Assembly (NCBI GenBank): GCA_017993715.1 | Contig: JAGOME010000047.1 | Span: 1-35,229 of the forward strand | Reading direction: 5' to 3' | Source of the DNA: Phycicoccus sp. | GTDB lineage: Bacteria; Actinomycetota; Actinomycetes; Actinomycetales; Dermatophilaceae | DNA length: 35,229 nt | Shown: positions 17,132 through 25,480 of the stretch, piece after piece | Layout of the letters: each line of letters starts with the position of its first letter | Position numbering within the stretch: the stretch's first letter is position 1 | Translations under genes and position numbers: made by a program | Notes under the pieces: generated by a model | The model's database searches: none | The model's input: the letters and a program-made list of their open reading frames with translations, nothing else | What the model was told of the DNA's origin: nothing

Positions 17132-18084
17132 TGGACACGCTCCGAAACGGACATTGTCGGGACAGATGCTTGGGGGGCAAGCCATTCGGCGGCCCCGTCG
17201 GCAAGGAGAAGGTGGGCCAATCGGGCACCGAGGTCGGCGGCCTGGTCGACCGGGCCGACTATGGAGCGCCGCAGGTCGGCGCTGCCGTCGAGCGGGCCAA
17301 CGAAGGCCCGCAGGGACAGTTCGGGACCGTCGAACCCCTCGACAACCTCGGCGAGGGCACCCACGGGTGCCGAGCAGCCGGCTTCGAGGACGGCCAGGAG
17401 GGCACGTTCAGCGGTGACGCAGACCCGGGTGTCCGGGTCGTCGAGGGCGGCACAGGCGGCGAATGCCGCGCCGTCGTCGGCGCGCACCTCGAGGGCGAGC
17501 GCGCCCTGCCCGGGTGCCGGCAGCACCTGGATCGGGTCGAAGGCCTCGGTGATCACCTCGGCGCGACCAATGCGTCGCAGCCCGGCTGCGGCCAGCATGA
17601 CCGCGTCCACGTCGCCGTCGGCGACGCGGGCCAGGCGGGAGTCGATGTTGCCGCGCAGGTCGACGAGCTCAAGGCCGAGACCGAGCGCGCGGATCTGGGC
17701 TTGACGGCGAGGTGAGCCGGTGCCGATGCGCGAACCCGCGGGGAGCTCGCCGAGGGTGAGCCCATCGCGAGCGACGAGGACGTCGCGGGCATCGGCCCGC
17801 GGGGGCGTGGCGGCCAGGGCCACCCCCGGCATGGGTGCCGTCGGCAGGTCCTTCATGGAGTGCACAGCGAGGTCGATAGACCCGGAGAGCAGCGCCTCAC
17901 GCAGGGCCGACACGAACACCCCGACGCCGCCGAACTCCCGCAGAGGGGTCTGTTGGTCCTGGTCGCCGCGCGTGCGGACCTCCACGAGCTCGACCTCATG
18001 TCCGTTGGCGCGCAACGCATCCGCCACCTGGCCCGCCTGGGTCCAGGCCAGCGTGCTGCGTCGGGTGCCCAGTCGCAGCGTCAT
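17128..18084 (-). CDS. hemC: Hydroxymethylbilane synthase (porphobilinogen deaminase)
   Basis: A 318-residue enzyme polymerising four porphobilinogens to hydroxymethylbilane. It starts with [20 protein letters not shown], has HSMKDLPT, the substrate loop [11 protein letters not shown], and the dipyrromethane-cofactor cysteine in [11 protein letters not shown]. The length is normal. The ATG overlaps the hemA stop (ATGA), so translation is coupled within rex-hemA-hemC-hemD. Confidence 0.97.
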   Translation of the reverse strand: MTLRLGTRRSTLAWTQAGQVADALRANGHEVELVEVRTRGDQDQQTPLREFGGVGVFVSALREALLSGSIDLAVHSMKDLPTAPMPGVALAATPPRADARDVLVARDGLTLGELPAGSRIGTGSPRRQAQIRALGLGLELVDLRGNIDSRLARVADGDVDAVMLAAAGLRRIGRAEVITEAFDPIQVLPAPGQGALALEVRADDGAAFAACAALDDPDTRVCVTAERALLAVLEAGCSAPVGALAEVVEGFDGPELSLRAFVGPLDGSADLRRSIVGPVDQAADLGARLAHLLLADGAAEWLAPQASVPTMSVSERVQ

Positions 18085-19421
18085 CGGCGGCCCTCCTCGT
18101 CGAGGGTGAGCAAGCTGTCGAGGTCGGGCAGTCCGGTCGGTGTCGAGACGACCGCGATGTCGCGAGGGTCGAGGTCGAACAACTCGTGCAGCGCGTGGGC
18201 GTAGCGGGCGCCATTCTCGGTCTCGGCCAGTTGCTTGACCCTGACCGTGGGGGCGTGCAGGAGTTTGTGCACGGTGCGTCGCACGGTGACTTCGAACTCG
18301 GCTCTCAGGGCCGCATCGAGGTGCGGCAGGCGCCGATCGAGCCGGGCCAACTCATCGGCCACGACCTCCTCGGCACGGGTCCGCAGGGCAGTGATCGTCG
18401 GAACGACGGTGCCCGCAGCGCGGGCGGCAACATGCGAGGCCACCTCGGCGGTGACCAGGTCTGCCGCTGCCTTGACCTCGGGCAACTCTCCGGTCACCGA
18501 CAGGTCGGCCGCCAGATCCTCCAGCCCGACCCGGACCACATGCGGGACTTCACTGACGGCGCGGCTGATGTCGTGGGGCATCGCCAGGTCGAGATACACC
18601 TGGGGGCGGCCGCCCCGGCGTTGTTGGGCGAGCGCCGCATCCTCGGCGGAGATGATCCGACCCCGCGCACCCGTCGAGGAGAGGATGAGGTCGGCGTCGG
18701 CCAGAGCGGCGACGCCGTCGGTGAAGGGCCGGGCGCGGGCGCCGAGCCGTTCGGCGAGGCGGCGAGCCCGAGGCGCTCCCCGGTTGACGACGGTGAGATC
18801 GGCAATCCCGTGCCGCTGCGCAGTCGCGGCCGCCAGGGCACCCATGCCGCCAGCGCCGATGACGAGGACTCGCGCATCGGCCAGTGGGCCCAGAACCTGT
18901 TGTGCGCGAGCCAAGCCCGCGACAATGAGGGAGCCGCTCACCTCATCGATCGCCGTCTCGGTGTGGACCCGCTTACCCACGCGCAACGTGGCTTGGAGCA
19001 GGGCGTTGAGAACCGGGCCGACATGCTCATCGCCCTGGGCGCGCGTCAGGGCCGATCGGATTTGGCCGAGGATCTGGGCCTCACCGACGGCCATGGAGTC
19101 CAGGCCCGCCCCGAGCCGGAAGGCATGCGAGACGCACCGGTCCTCGAAGTGGACATAGAGATGCTCCTGGAGCTCCTCAGCGGACCGTCCGCTGTGCGTG
19201 GACAGCGCCCGAGCGATGTCGATCACCGCCCCGTGGAAGGCCGTGACCTCGGCATAGACCTCGGTCCGGTTGCACGTCGACAGCACCACGCTCTCGCGGA
19301 CGTACTCGGAGGTGAGCACCGCCGCCTCAAGATCGGTGGCCTCGCTGGTGCCGAGGGCGACGGCCTCGAGCAGATCCAGCGGCACAGCGTGATGGGACAC
19401 ACCGAGCACGAGCAAGCTCAT
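18081..19421 (-). CDS. hemA: Glutamyl-tRNA reductase
   Basis: A 446-residue enzyme that reduces glutamyl-tRNA to glutamate-1-semialdehyde with NADPH, the first committed step of C5 heme synthesis. The catalytic cysteine is C50 in [13 protein letters not shown]; the NADPH site is [14 protein letters not shown]; the start [19 protein letters not shown] is typical. The ATG at 19421 overlaps the rex stop (ATGA). A much longer open frame upstream runs in another frame through rex and is not coding. Confidence 0.97.
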   Translation of the reverse strand: MSLLVLGVSHHAVPLDLLEAVALGTSEATDLEAAVLTSEYVRESVVLSTCNRTEVYAEVTAFHGAVIDIARALSTHSGRSAEELQEHLYVHFEDRCVSHAFRLGAGLDSMAVGEAQILGQIRSALTRAQGDEHVGPVLNALLQATLRVGKRVHTETAIDEVSGSLIVAGLARAQQVLGPLADARVLVIGAGGMGALAAATAQRHGIADLTVVNRGAPRARRLAERLGARARPFTDGVAALADADLILSSTGARGRIISAEDAALAQQRRGGRPQVYLDLAMPHDISRAVSEVPHVVRVGLEDLAADLSVTGELPEVKAAADLVTAEVASHVAARAAGTVVPTITALRTRAEEVVADELARLDRRLPHLDAALRAEFEVTVRRTVHKLLHAPTVRVKQLAETENGARYAHALHELFDLDPRDIAVVSTPTGLPDLDSLLTLDEEGRR

Positions 19422-20125
19422 GACGCGCTCACCGCAGCCGGTCCACCTGCTGGGGACCCTGCGTCGACCGCGGCCAGCGGCGCCGCACGACGCAAGGCGT
19501 GGAAGGCGAGGATCTGCAACTCGGTGGCCAGATCCACCCCGCGAACAGTGACCGTCGACGGCGTCGTGATCACGGTCGACGCGAAGTTGAGGATCGCCCG
19601 AACGCCCGCCGAGACGAGCGCGTCGGCCGCCTCCTGGGCACCCTCCGGGGACGTGGCGATCACCCCAATGGCCAGGCCCTCCGCCCGCACCACGGCAGCG
19701 AGGTCGGCCATGGGACGCACTGGGATCCCGGACTCGATGGCGCCCACGAGGGTGGGGTCGCGGTCGAAGGCCGCAATGACGGTGAAGCCGCGATTGGCGA
19801 ACCCGCCGTAGGCCGCGAGTGCTCGACCCAGGTTGCCCATCCCGATGATGGCCACGGGCCACTCGCGGGTCAGGCCCAGGGCTAGCGAGATCTCCCCGGT
19901 GAGCCGCTCGACGTCATAGCCGACGCCCCGCACTCCGTAGGTCCCCAGATGCGACAGGTCTTTGCGCAGCTTGGCCGAGCCCACGCCGACCAGGGCTGAC
20001 AGCTCGTCAGAGCTGACGACGGTTGTCCCGGAGACGGTCAGCGCGGTCAGCGCCCGCAGGTAGGTGGGCAGCCGGGACACCGTCGCATCGGGAATGCCCT
20101 TGCGGGCCGCCGCCTCGGCGGACAC
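19418..20125 (-). CDS. rex: Redox-sensing transcriptional repressor Rex
   Basis: A 235-residue repressor. The N-terminal winged helix holds TVSRLPTYLRAL and SAKLRKDLSHLGTYGVRGVGYD; the Rossmann domain has the NAD(H) motif IIGMGNLGRALAAY, followed by FDRDP. Rex binds its operator when NAD+ is high and lets go when NADH rises, so it reports oxygen or respiratory limits. It is first in the heme operon, as in Streptomyces rex-hemACD. The GTG at 20125 is preceded by GAGGTGA. A candidate operator over its own promoter suggests autoregulation. Confidence 0.96.
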   Translation of the reverse strand: MSAEAAARKGIPDATVSRLPTYLRALTALTVSGTTVVSSDELSALVGVGSAKLRKDLSHLGTYGVRGVGYDVERLTGEISLALGLTREWPVAIIGMGNLGRALAAYGGFANRGFTVIAAFDRDPTLVGAIESGIPVRPMADLAAVVRAEGLAIGVIATSPEGAQEAADALVSAGVRAILNFASTVITTPSTVTVRGVDLATELQILAFHALRRAAPLAAVDAGSPAGGPAAVSAS

Positions 20126-20196
20126 GTGTCACCTCGATCTCTCCACCCGGGCGCGGGCATGGCAAAAGTCCACGTCCTCGGGCTGAAACTCAGGTC

Positions 20197-20225
20197 AGCC
20201 TACGCACTCGTGAACGGGCGCACAA
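20197..20225 (-). promoter_or_regulatory. rex-hem operon promoter overlapped by a candidate Rex operator
   Basis: On the minus strand TTGTGC (20220-20225) and TAGGCT (20197-20202) are 17 bp apart and read as -35 and -10. A Rex-box-like sequence CGTGAACGGGCGCACA (20209-20224) covers the -35 and part of the spacer. It keeps GTGAAC and CACA of the actinobacterial consensus TGTGAAC-N3-TTCACA as I remember it, with three departures. The leader to the rex GTG is about 65 nt. Confidence 0.6.
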
Positions 20226-20271
20226 AGTCACCAGACCCCCCGTGAGATGCCCCACAGCAGGCCCCTGTATA

Positions 20272-20300
20272 AGGGCCGGACCCGCTACACGCCCGGCCCT
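20272..20300. terminator. Hairpin between glutaredoxin-like gene and rex
   Basis: A perfect 8-bp inverted repeat (AGGGCCGG at 20272-20279, CCGGCCCT at 20293-20300) with a 13-nt loop; a GGCCC at 20260-20264 can pair alternatively with part of the left arm. It stands 62 nt after the glutaredoxin stop and before the rex promoter, so it probably separates the two transcripts. Confidence 0.5.
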
Positions 20301-20361
20301 GACGCGCTGACAGACCGGCACCGCGCCAGACACGCCCACCACGCAAATCAACGCGAGACGC

Positions 20362-20682
20362 TCAGTCGTCGCCCGACAAGGCCACCTGCAGTTGCCGCCG
20401 ATCCACTCGCCACACACCGATGATCTGACCACCAACGAGGACGACCGGCACCTGGTCGGACCAGCGGCGTTGGAGCTCGGGATCCGTGTCGATATCGATG
20501 GCCACAACGGTGGCACGGTGCTCGGCGGCCACGGCGTCGACAATCGCCAGGGCGTCCTGACACAGGTGGCAGCCTGCTCGCGTGTAGACCGTGATCTCGC
20601 CCGCGCCCGCCGTCCGGCGCCCAGTCTGGCCAGGAGCCCGGCCGGGAGCGTGGCGATCAGCCCGGCGTCGGAACAGGCCCAC
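20362..20682 (-). CDS. Glutaredoxin-like protein
   Basis: A 106-residue protein with a basic N-terminal extension of about 30 residues and a thioredoxin-fold domain of the short glutaredoxin-like (DUF836) type: ITVYTRAGCHLCQDAL with the CHLC redox pair, then DIDTDPELQRRWSDQVPVV with the cis-proline, and GGQIIGVWRVD. It probably reduces disulfides using mycothiol or thioredoxin systems; the partner is not known. GTG at 20682 is chosen because the longer frame would overlap the acyltransferase by 83 bp. An equivalent gene precedes hemA in M. tuberculosis (Rv0508 from memory). Confidence 0.8.
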   Translation of the reverse strand: MGLFRRRADRHAPGRAPGQTGRRTAGAGEITVYTRAGCHLCQDALAIVDAVAAEHRATVVAIDIDTDPELQRRWSDQVPVVLVGGQIIGVWRVDRRQLQVALSGDD

Positions 20683-20698
20683 CGTCAGCGTCCCGAAC

Positions 20699-22354
20699 TC
20701 AGAAGAAGACCGAGCGACGCCGCATGAGCAGCGTGTACAGCGTCTGCTGGATGGTCTCGCGGATCTGATCGGTGAGGTCAAAGACGAGCATCGGATCCTC
20801 TGCGGCCGCCGAGCCGTAGGTGTCCGTGCGGATCGGTGCCCCGAACTCGATGATCCACTTGCTCGGCAGCGGGATCAGCCCGAGGGGTCCGAGTAGCGGG
20901 AAGGTCGGGGTGACGGGGAAGTACGGCGCCCCAATCAGCCGCGCCAGCGTGCCCATATTGCCGATGATCGGGGCGACCTCTTCGGCACCGACGATCGACA
21001 CGGGGATGATCGGCACCTCGGCCTTGAGCGCGCTCGACACGAAGCCGCCTCGCCCGAAGCGCTGCAACTTGTAGCGCTCCTTGAACGGCTTGCCGACGCC
21101 CTTGAAGCCCTCAGGGAAGACCCCCACAAGGTGGCCTTGGGCGAACAGCCGATCGGCGTCGGCATTCGTGGCCAGGGTCGATCCGCCGCGCCGAGCCCAG
21201 GTACCCAGCACCGGTGCGGAGAAGACGAGGTCCGCGCCCAAGGCCCGCATCGTGCGATGCCCAGGCGACTCGTCATGCACGGCGACGGCCAGCATCAGGC
21301 TGTCAATGGCCACCGTGCCCGAGTGGTTGGCGACGATGAGCGCGGCACCATGCTCGGGGATGTTCTCGACGCCGCGAACCTCGACCCGGAACCACGACCG
21401 GTAGAGCGGGCGCAGCGTGGGCATGATGACGTTCTCGGCGAAGTGCGGGTCATAGCCGAACTCATCGACGTGATAGTCACCCTCGAGGCGGCGACGCAGG
21501 AACCTCAGCGTGAGGGCAATCCGACGCTCGATCTCCTCAGGCGACAAACCCGCCGCCGCCGCCGCCGAGCGCATGACGGAGATCGCGGCGGAGAGCAGAT
21601 CCTCGACGGCGAAGGATCCGCCGTCGCGACCGCCGGCGACGACGCTCGGGTCGAGCGGAGCCAGGTCGGGCGTCGCGGGTCGCGGGTCCGGGGCGATCCG
21701 CAGGTGGCTAGCCACCCGGTCATCAGCGGCCCGGCGCTCCCGCGGGGTCCGCCTCGGCGCGCGATCGGCGGCCAGGGTCGGCGTGACCCGCTCGGCCGGC
21801 CGCGGACCACGACGCTCCCCGGTCTGCCGTTGCGCCTTCTTGGAGGGCGTGGACGTGATCGTCGGCACCGGCCGGTGCTTGCCACGCCTGCGCGCCCCGG
21901 GGGACGGCGCGGCCCCGGCCCCGGCCGTGGTCGCCTCAGCCTCCGGCTCAACGCTCGGCGGAGACACCACGGGTGCGGCCGTCTGGGTCACCTCGGGCGC
22001 GAGGAGCGGAGTGCTGCGGCGCTTGCCGCGCTCACCACCAGCGCGGGCTGCGCCCGTCTGGAATGCCGTGCGCGCCTTGGTCGCGCCCGTCGCCTGGGCC
22101 GTGGTCGCCGTTTTCGCTGTGGTCGTCTTGGCGGCCGGGGTCCTGGGGGCCGGGGTCTTGGGGGCCGCAACGGTCTTCGTCGCCGCCCGCTTTGCGGCCG
22201 CGCCCTTTGCGGCCGCGCCCTTGGCCGCAGGGGCCTTGGCAGCGGTGGCCTTGGCCGCCGGAGCGCTCTTGGCGACGGTCGAGCGGGACCGCCGCGGCGC
22301 GGCATTCGAGCGCGGCGAGCCGCCTGCCGGCTCGGTGGAGTCGGTCTTGCTCAT
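20699..22354 (-). CDS. Lysophospholipid acyltransferase-family protein with Ala/Lys-rich N-terminus
   Basis: A 551-residue protein. The C-terminal half (about 290-530) is a PlsC/LPLAT-type acyltransferase: VANHSGTVAIDSLML with the catalytic histidine (spacing to Asp is longer than the usual HX4D), then GVFPEGFKGVGKPF and IIPVSIVGAEEVAP. The first 230 residues are low complexity: AAKAPAAKGAAAKGAAAK-type repeats like histone H1/HupB tails, then Arg/Pro-rich stretches, probably disordered. Neither a signal peptide nor membrane helices are evident. It is coupled to the epimerase gene (ATGA overlap), as in Rv0501-Rv0502 of M. tuberculosis from memory. Substrate unknown; phospholipid or glycolipid acylation is inferred. 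Confidence 0.82.
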   Translation of the reverse strand: MSKTDSTEPAGGSPRSNAAPRRSRSTVAKSAPAAKATAAKAPAAKGAAAKGAAAKRAATKTVAAPKTPAPRTPAAKTTTAKTATTAQATGATKARTAFQTGAARAGGERGKRRSTPLLAPEVTQTAAPVVSPPSVEPEAEATTAGAGAAPSPGARRRGKHRPVPTITSTPSKKAQRQTGERRGPRPAERVTPTLAADRAPRRTPRERRAADDRVASHLRIAPDPRPATPDLAPLDPSVVAGGRDGGSFAVEDLLSAAISVMRSAAAAAGLSPEEIERRIALTLRFLRRRLEGDYHVDEFGYDPHFAENVIMPTLRPLYRSWFRVEVRGVENIPEHGAALIVANHSGTVAIDSLMLAVAVHDESPGHRTMRALGADLVFSAPVLGTWARRGGSTLATNADADRLFAQGHLVGVFPEGFKGVGKPFKERYKLQRFGRGGFVSSALKAEVPIIPVSIVGAEEVAPIIGNMGTLARLIGAPYFPVTPTFPLLGPLGLIPLPSKWIIEFGAPIRTDTYGSAAAEDPMLVFDLTDQIRETIQQTLYTLLMRRRSVFF

Positions 22355-23397
22355 GATGTCCTGCCTCCTCGCATCCGCGTCACACCACTGGCAGCGGCGC
22401 CGAGGGCGCTGCTCACCGCGCCGGTCAGCGCCTCGACGCTGGGAATCGGCGAGGTGAGGCTGTGGGCGTAGTCCGCGAAGGCGGACCGGGTCGTGTATGC
22501 GGGGCTGAAACCGAGGACAGTGCGCATCCTGGTCGTGTCCATCCCGCGGCCGTAGGCCAAGAAATCCAGCTGGTCGGGCGAGAAGTCGGCGAGCCCGAAG
22601 CGCTTGGTCAAGGTGCCGATCGTCCCGGTGGCGAAATTGGGGACGGGCAGATAGGGCCGGCCGGTCAGGGCGGCGGCCTGGCTGACGGTGATAACTCCGT
22701 CGCCGGCCAGGTTGACCACGCCGTGCGCCGACCCCGTCGTGGCCAGAACGAGAGCATCGACGGCGTCGTCCTCGTGGAAGAACTGCAGGCGCGCGTCGTA
22801 CCCGAGCGGCATCGGGATCACGGGCAGCGAGAAGTAGTCCGTCATCGACGTGCGGATCCGCGGGCCGATGATGTTGGCGAAGCGCAGCATGAGGATGTCG
22901 GTGTCCGGGCGCCGCCGGGAGAATCCGCGGACGTAGCCCTCGACCTCGATGGAGTCCTTGCCGAAACCCGAGGACGGCAGTCGCTTGGCCGACATGTCCT
23001 CGCTGAACATCGCCGGGTCTCGGGGGGTCGAGCCGTAGACGGCAGCGGAGGACTTGACCACGAGCCGCTGGACCGTGGGGGACTTTTGGCAGGCCGCGAG
23101 GAGCTGCATGGTCCCGATGACGTTGATTTCCTTTTGGGGGGTCCGGCCCCCGACGAAAGTCGGCGTCGCGATGACGTTCATGTGCACCACGGTGTCGACG
23201 CCGGCCTCGGCCATGACCTTGCCGATCATGGGGTTGCGGATGTCCGCACGGACGAAATCGGTGCGGCCCAGATCGTGGGGCGGCGGGATCACATCGACGC
23301 CGATGACGGCGTCGATAGACGTGTCGGCCGCGAGCCGACGCGCCACGAGACCCCCGAGGTAGCGCGAAACCCCGGTGACGAGCACGGTTTTGGCCAT
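22351..23397 (-). CDS. NAD-dependent epimerase/dehydratase (extended SDR)
   Basis: A 348-residue extended short-chain dehydrogenase. The NAD-binding motif is VLVTGVSRYLGGLVARRL (a TGXXXXXG variant); FVRADIRNP, VVHMNVIATP and VKSSAAVYGS follow. The catalytic YXXXK is not obvious at the expected place (SGFGKDSIEVEGYVRGF), so activity as a classical epimerase is uncertain. The start at 23397 has AAAGGAAA just before it, and TAGGGT (minus strand of 23422-23427) may be its -10. It heads the epimerase-acyltransferase-glutaredoxin operon. Confidence 0.85.
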   Translation of the reverse strand: MAKTVLVTGVSRYLGGLVARRLAADTSIDAVIGVDVIPPPHDLGRTDFVRADIRNPMIGKVMAEAGVDTVVHMNVIATPTFVGGRTPQKEINVIGTMQLLAACQKSPTVQRLVVKSSAAVYGSTPRDPAMFSEDMSAKRLPSSGFGKDSIEVEGYVRGFSRRRPDTDILMLRFANIIGPRIRTSMTDYFSLPVIPMPLGYDARLQFFHEDDAVDALVLATTGSAHGVVNLAGDGVITVSQAAALTGRPYLPVPNFATGTIGTLTKRFGLADFSPDQLDFLAYGRGMDTTRMRTVLGFSPAYTTRSAFADYAHSLTSPIPSVEALTGAVSSALGAAASGVTRMRGGRTS

Positions 23398-23455
23398 CGG
23401 TTTCCTTTCCGTCCCGGGTCGACCCTAGTTCAGCGGCACTTCAGTGCACGACGAA

Positions 23456-23482
23456 GGCCCCGTCGGCGAATGCCGCGGGGCC
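23456..23482. terminator. Terminator hairpin after bS22
   Basis: GGCCCCG (23456-23462) pairs with CGGGGCC (23476-23482), and inside it CGGC/GCCG close on the tetraloop GAAT with one bulged T, making an 11-bp stem. It is 35 nt past the bS22 stop. The loop side of the hairpin is one copy of the over-represented octamer GAATGCCG (23468). Confidence 0.65.
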
Positions 23483-23516
23483 CGGTCGCGCTCGCGTCCT
23501 GACCCGGACGCGCTGC

Positions 23517-23615
23517 TCACTTCTTGTTGCGACGCTGGTGACGCGTCTTGCGCAGCAACTTGCGGTGCTTCTTCTTTGCCATCCGCTTGCGGCGCTTCTT
23601 GATGACTGAACCCAT
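23517..23615 (-). CDS. Small basic ribosomal protein bS22 (AURKAIP1/COX24 domain)
   Basis: A 32-codon gene encoding a protein made mostly of Lys, Arg and His: MGSVIKKRRKRMAKKKHRK and then LLRKTRHQRRNKK. This is the actinobacterial AURKAIP1/COX24 peptide (Rv0500B in M. tuberculosis), identified in mycobacterial ribosome structures as the extra small-subunit protein bS22. It has its own promoter candidate (23684-23713) and terminator (23456-23482). Between BldC-like gene and epimerase its place is conserved. It is easy to miss by gene callers owing to its length. Confidence 0.93.
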   Translation of the reverse strand: MGSVIKKRRKRMAKKKHRKLLRKTRHQRRNKK

Positions 23616-23683
23616 GTGCTGTTCCTTGGCTTCTCGGCGTGGCCCGACGTGCGAACGCCGGGCGGCGCGCGCTGCGACCGCTC

Positions 23684-23713
23684 ACCTTACCGGGGCGCCA
23701 ACGCTGCACCCAA
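23684..23713 (-). promoter_or_regulatory. Candidate promoter of bS22 with overlapping palindrome
   Basis: On the minus strand TTGGGT (23708-23713) and TAAGGT (23684-23689) are spaced 18 bp, about 70 nt before the bS22 start. The inverted repeat TGCACCC (23705-23711) / GGGTGCA (23721-23727) with a 9-nt loop overlaps the -35 box and may be an operator. Confidence 0.45.
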
Positions 23714-23813
23714 ACTCGGTGGGTGCAAGGTCACCGCGATCCGAGGCCAGCGGCGACAGGAATCGGCGGAATGGTGAGCACCTGCTGGGTCTGAGCCGGG
23801 GCCTGGCCCGACG

Positions 23814-23865
23814 CCGAAGGGCGGCTCCCGGCCTGGCCGGCAACCGCCCTTCGGTGGGGAGCCGC
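23814..23865. terminator. Pair of mutually exclusive hairpins after the BldC-like gene
   Basis: Stem A is a perfect 11-bp repeat, CCGAAGGGCGG (23814-23824) with CCGCCCTTCGG (23844-23854). Stem B is a perfect 9-bp repeat, GCGGCTCCC (23821-23829) with GGGAGCCGC (23857-23865). They share 23821-23824, so only one can form fully. A third 7-bp hairpin (23866-23872 / 23886-23892) follows directly on the HTH gene stop. They lie downstream of that gene and should end its transcript. Confidence 0.6.
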
Positions 23866-23892
23866 GCGAGTGTGAGATCGCACGGCACTCGC

Positions 23893-24093
23893 TCACGCCG
23901 TGTCGACGTAGGAGGACCGCAGGTACTTGTGGACCTCGTCCTCGGGAACCCGGAACGACCGCCCGACCCGAATGGCCGGAAGATCGCCGGCGTGCACCAT
24001 GCGGTACACCGTCATCTTCGACACACGCATGATCGAGGCGACCTCGGCGACGGTCAGGAACCTGACCTTGCCGAGCTGACGCTCCTGAGACAT
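23893..24093 (-). CDS. BldC/excisionase-family helix-turn-helix protein
   Basis: A 66-residue DNA-binding protein: RFLTVAEVASIMRVSKMTVY is the helix-turn-helix, AIRVGRSFRVPEDEVHKYL the wing. It belongs to the MerR-like excisionase family; the closest conserved neighbour case is Rv0500A, located in the same spot beside bS22. It lacks the effector domain of true MerR proteins. Start at 24093 is chosen for GAGGT eight bases before it and for the family length. TATGGT on the minus strand (24163-24168) may be its -10. No integrase is nearby, so a chromosomal regulator is meant. Confidence 0.88.
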   Translation of the reverse strand: MSQERQLGKVRFLTVAEVASIMRVSKMTVYRMVHAGDLPAIRVGRSFRVPEDEVHKYLRSSYVDTA

Positions 24094-24282
24094 GGCTACC
24101 TCGATCTCTGCATACGCAGCGCCGGACGGCACGCCCGGCGACCACTGCAGCATGCTGTGGCAACCATAGGGGCAGGTGTGACATCTGGGGAAGCCGAATG
24201 GGGAAAGATCTCGAACTGTCCAGTCGACACGCCGCACACCGTGGCGACATCGGTCCCGGCGGGGCACAGGTTCACGTCGCGA

Positions 24283-25473
24283 TCAGTCGTACCAGGGGTC
24301 CAGCCCATGCAGCGAGAACAGCGCCTCGCGCGTGGCCATGATCGCGCGGTCGACGGCGTCATCGGGGTTGTGGCCCATGGCCCAGGGCCGGACCCAGATG
24401 GGGAGTTGCTCGGGCTCCAGATCGCCCATCCGCTCCGGACCCGGACGGCCGAACCGCGCCTGCACATCCTCACGCCATGACGCCGGCAGCGGCGTCTGCG
24501 GGTCGAGGGGTGCGTGGGCAGCGATCGCCGTCAGGTGCGTCCACGACCTTGGGACGACATCGACCAGGGCGTACCCACCACCGCCGAGCGCCACCCAGCG
24601 CCCCTGCGTGACCTCATGTGCCAGCGCGTGGAGCCGCTCGTGGGCACGACGCTGCGCGTCGATGGTGATCGACAGGTGGGCAAGCGGGTCGGCGTAGTGG
24701 GTGTCGCAGCCGTGCTGGGTGACCAACACGTCCGGCTTGAAGGCGTGGACGAGAGGCACGACGGTGGACTCGATGGCCCGCAGCCACGCGGCATCCCCGG
24801 TCCCCGGTGGGAGGGCGACATTGGCGGCGCTCCCGCGCGCCTGAGGCCCACCGATGTCGGCCGGCCATCCGGTGCCCGGGAAGAGCGCCCGCCCGTTCTC
24901 GTGCACCGAGATGGTCAGGACCCGCGGATCGTTCCAAAAGATCTTCTCGACGCCGTCCCCGTGGTGGACGTCGATGTCGACGTAGGCGACCCGCTCGGCC
25001 CCGTTGGCGAGCAGCCATCGGATCCCGACGGCCGCGTCGTTGTAGATGCAGAAGCCGGCGGCCCGATCGGCCATCGCGTGGTGCAAGCCCCCGCAGTAGT
25101 TGACGCCGTGTTCGATGTCACCGGTCCACACGGCCTGGGCCAGATCCAGCGTCCCCTGCACCACGCGGGCACTGGCCTCGTGCATCCCGTCGAATGCCGG
25201 GTCATCCTCAGTCCCGAGCCCGCGATGAATGTCGGCGGCGCCGGGGTCGAGGGAGGCCCGGCGCACCGCGGCCACGTAGGCCGACTCGTGCACGGTCTGC
25301 AGCACCTCGTCGGTGGCGATCTGTGGCGAGTGGATCTCGACCCCGTCCAAGACCCCGAGGCCGCGCGCGAGGGTGGTCGTCAGCTCGAGCCGCACCGGTC
25401 CCATCGGATGCTCGGGACCGAAGTTGTACTCGGTGAAGCTGTCGTCCCAGATGACTCGCGTCCTTGCCGTCAT
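24283..25473 (-). CDS. acuC: AcuC-like class I/II histone deacetylase-family hydrolase
   Basis: A 396-residue arginase/deacetylase-fold enzyme. The metal site is visible: VDIDVHHGDGVE (Asp and His ligands) and THYADPLAH (second Asp); the catalytic His pair is in GGLHHAMADRA, and GGGGYALVDV near the end carries the glycine-rich active-site loop. Relatives deacetylate acetyl-CoA synthetase (AcuC of Bacillus) or polyamines. No acetyltransferase or acs gene adjoins, so the substrate is not shown. The start at 25473 has no Shine-Dalgarno; TAGCGT lies 7 nt before it, which suggests a leaderless mRNA. Confidence 0.88.
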   Translation of the reverse strand: MTARTRVIWDDSFTEYNFGPEHPMGPVRLELTTTLARGLGVLDGVEIHSPQIATDEVLQTVHESAYVAAVRRASLDPGAADIHRGLGTEDDPAFDGMHEASARVVQGTLDLAQAVWTGDIEHGVNYCGGLHHAMADRAAGFCIYNDAAVGIRWLLANGAERVAYVDIDVHHGDGVEKIFWNDPRVLTISVHENGRALFPGTGWPADIGGPQARGSAANVALPPGTGDAAWLRAIESTVVPLVHAFKPDVLVTQHGCDTHYADPLAHLSITIDAQRRAHERLHALAHEVTQGRWVALGGGGYALVDVVPRSWTHLTAIAAHAPLDPQTPLPASWREDVQARFGRPGPERMGDLEPEQLPIWVRPWAMGHNPDDAVDRAIMATREALFSLHGLDPWYD

Positions 25474-25480
25474 GCGCAGC

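Noticed and set aside
19422-19862. N-terminal extension of HemA to 593 residues
   Set aside because: This stretch is an out-of-frame shadow of rex; HemA proteins start at [11 protein letters not shown].
20126-20361. Riboswitch or T-box upstream of rex
   Set aside because: Only a promoter, an operator-like site and a terminator hairpin are visible; no cobalamin-box or T-box consensus was found.
23893-24093. Phage excisionase marking a prophage
   Set aside because: No integrase, phage genes or att repeats; the gene's place beside bS22 is conserved in actinobacterial chromosomes.
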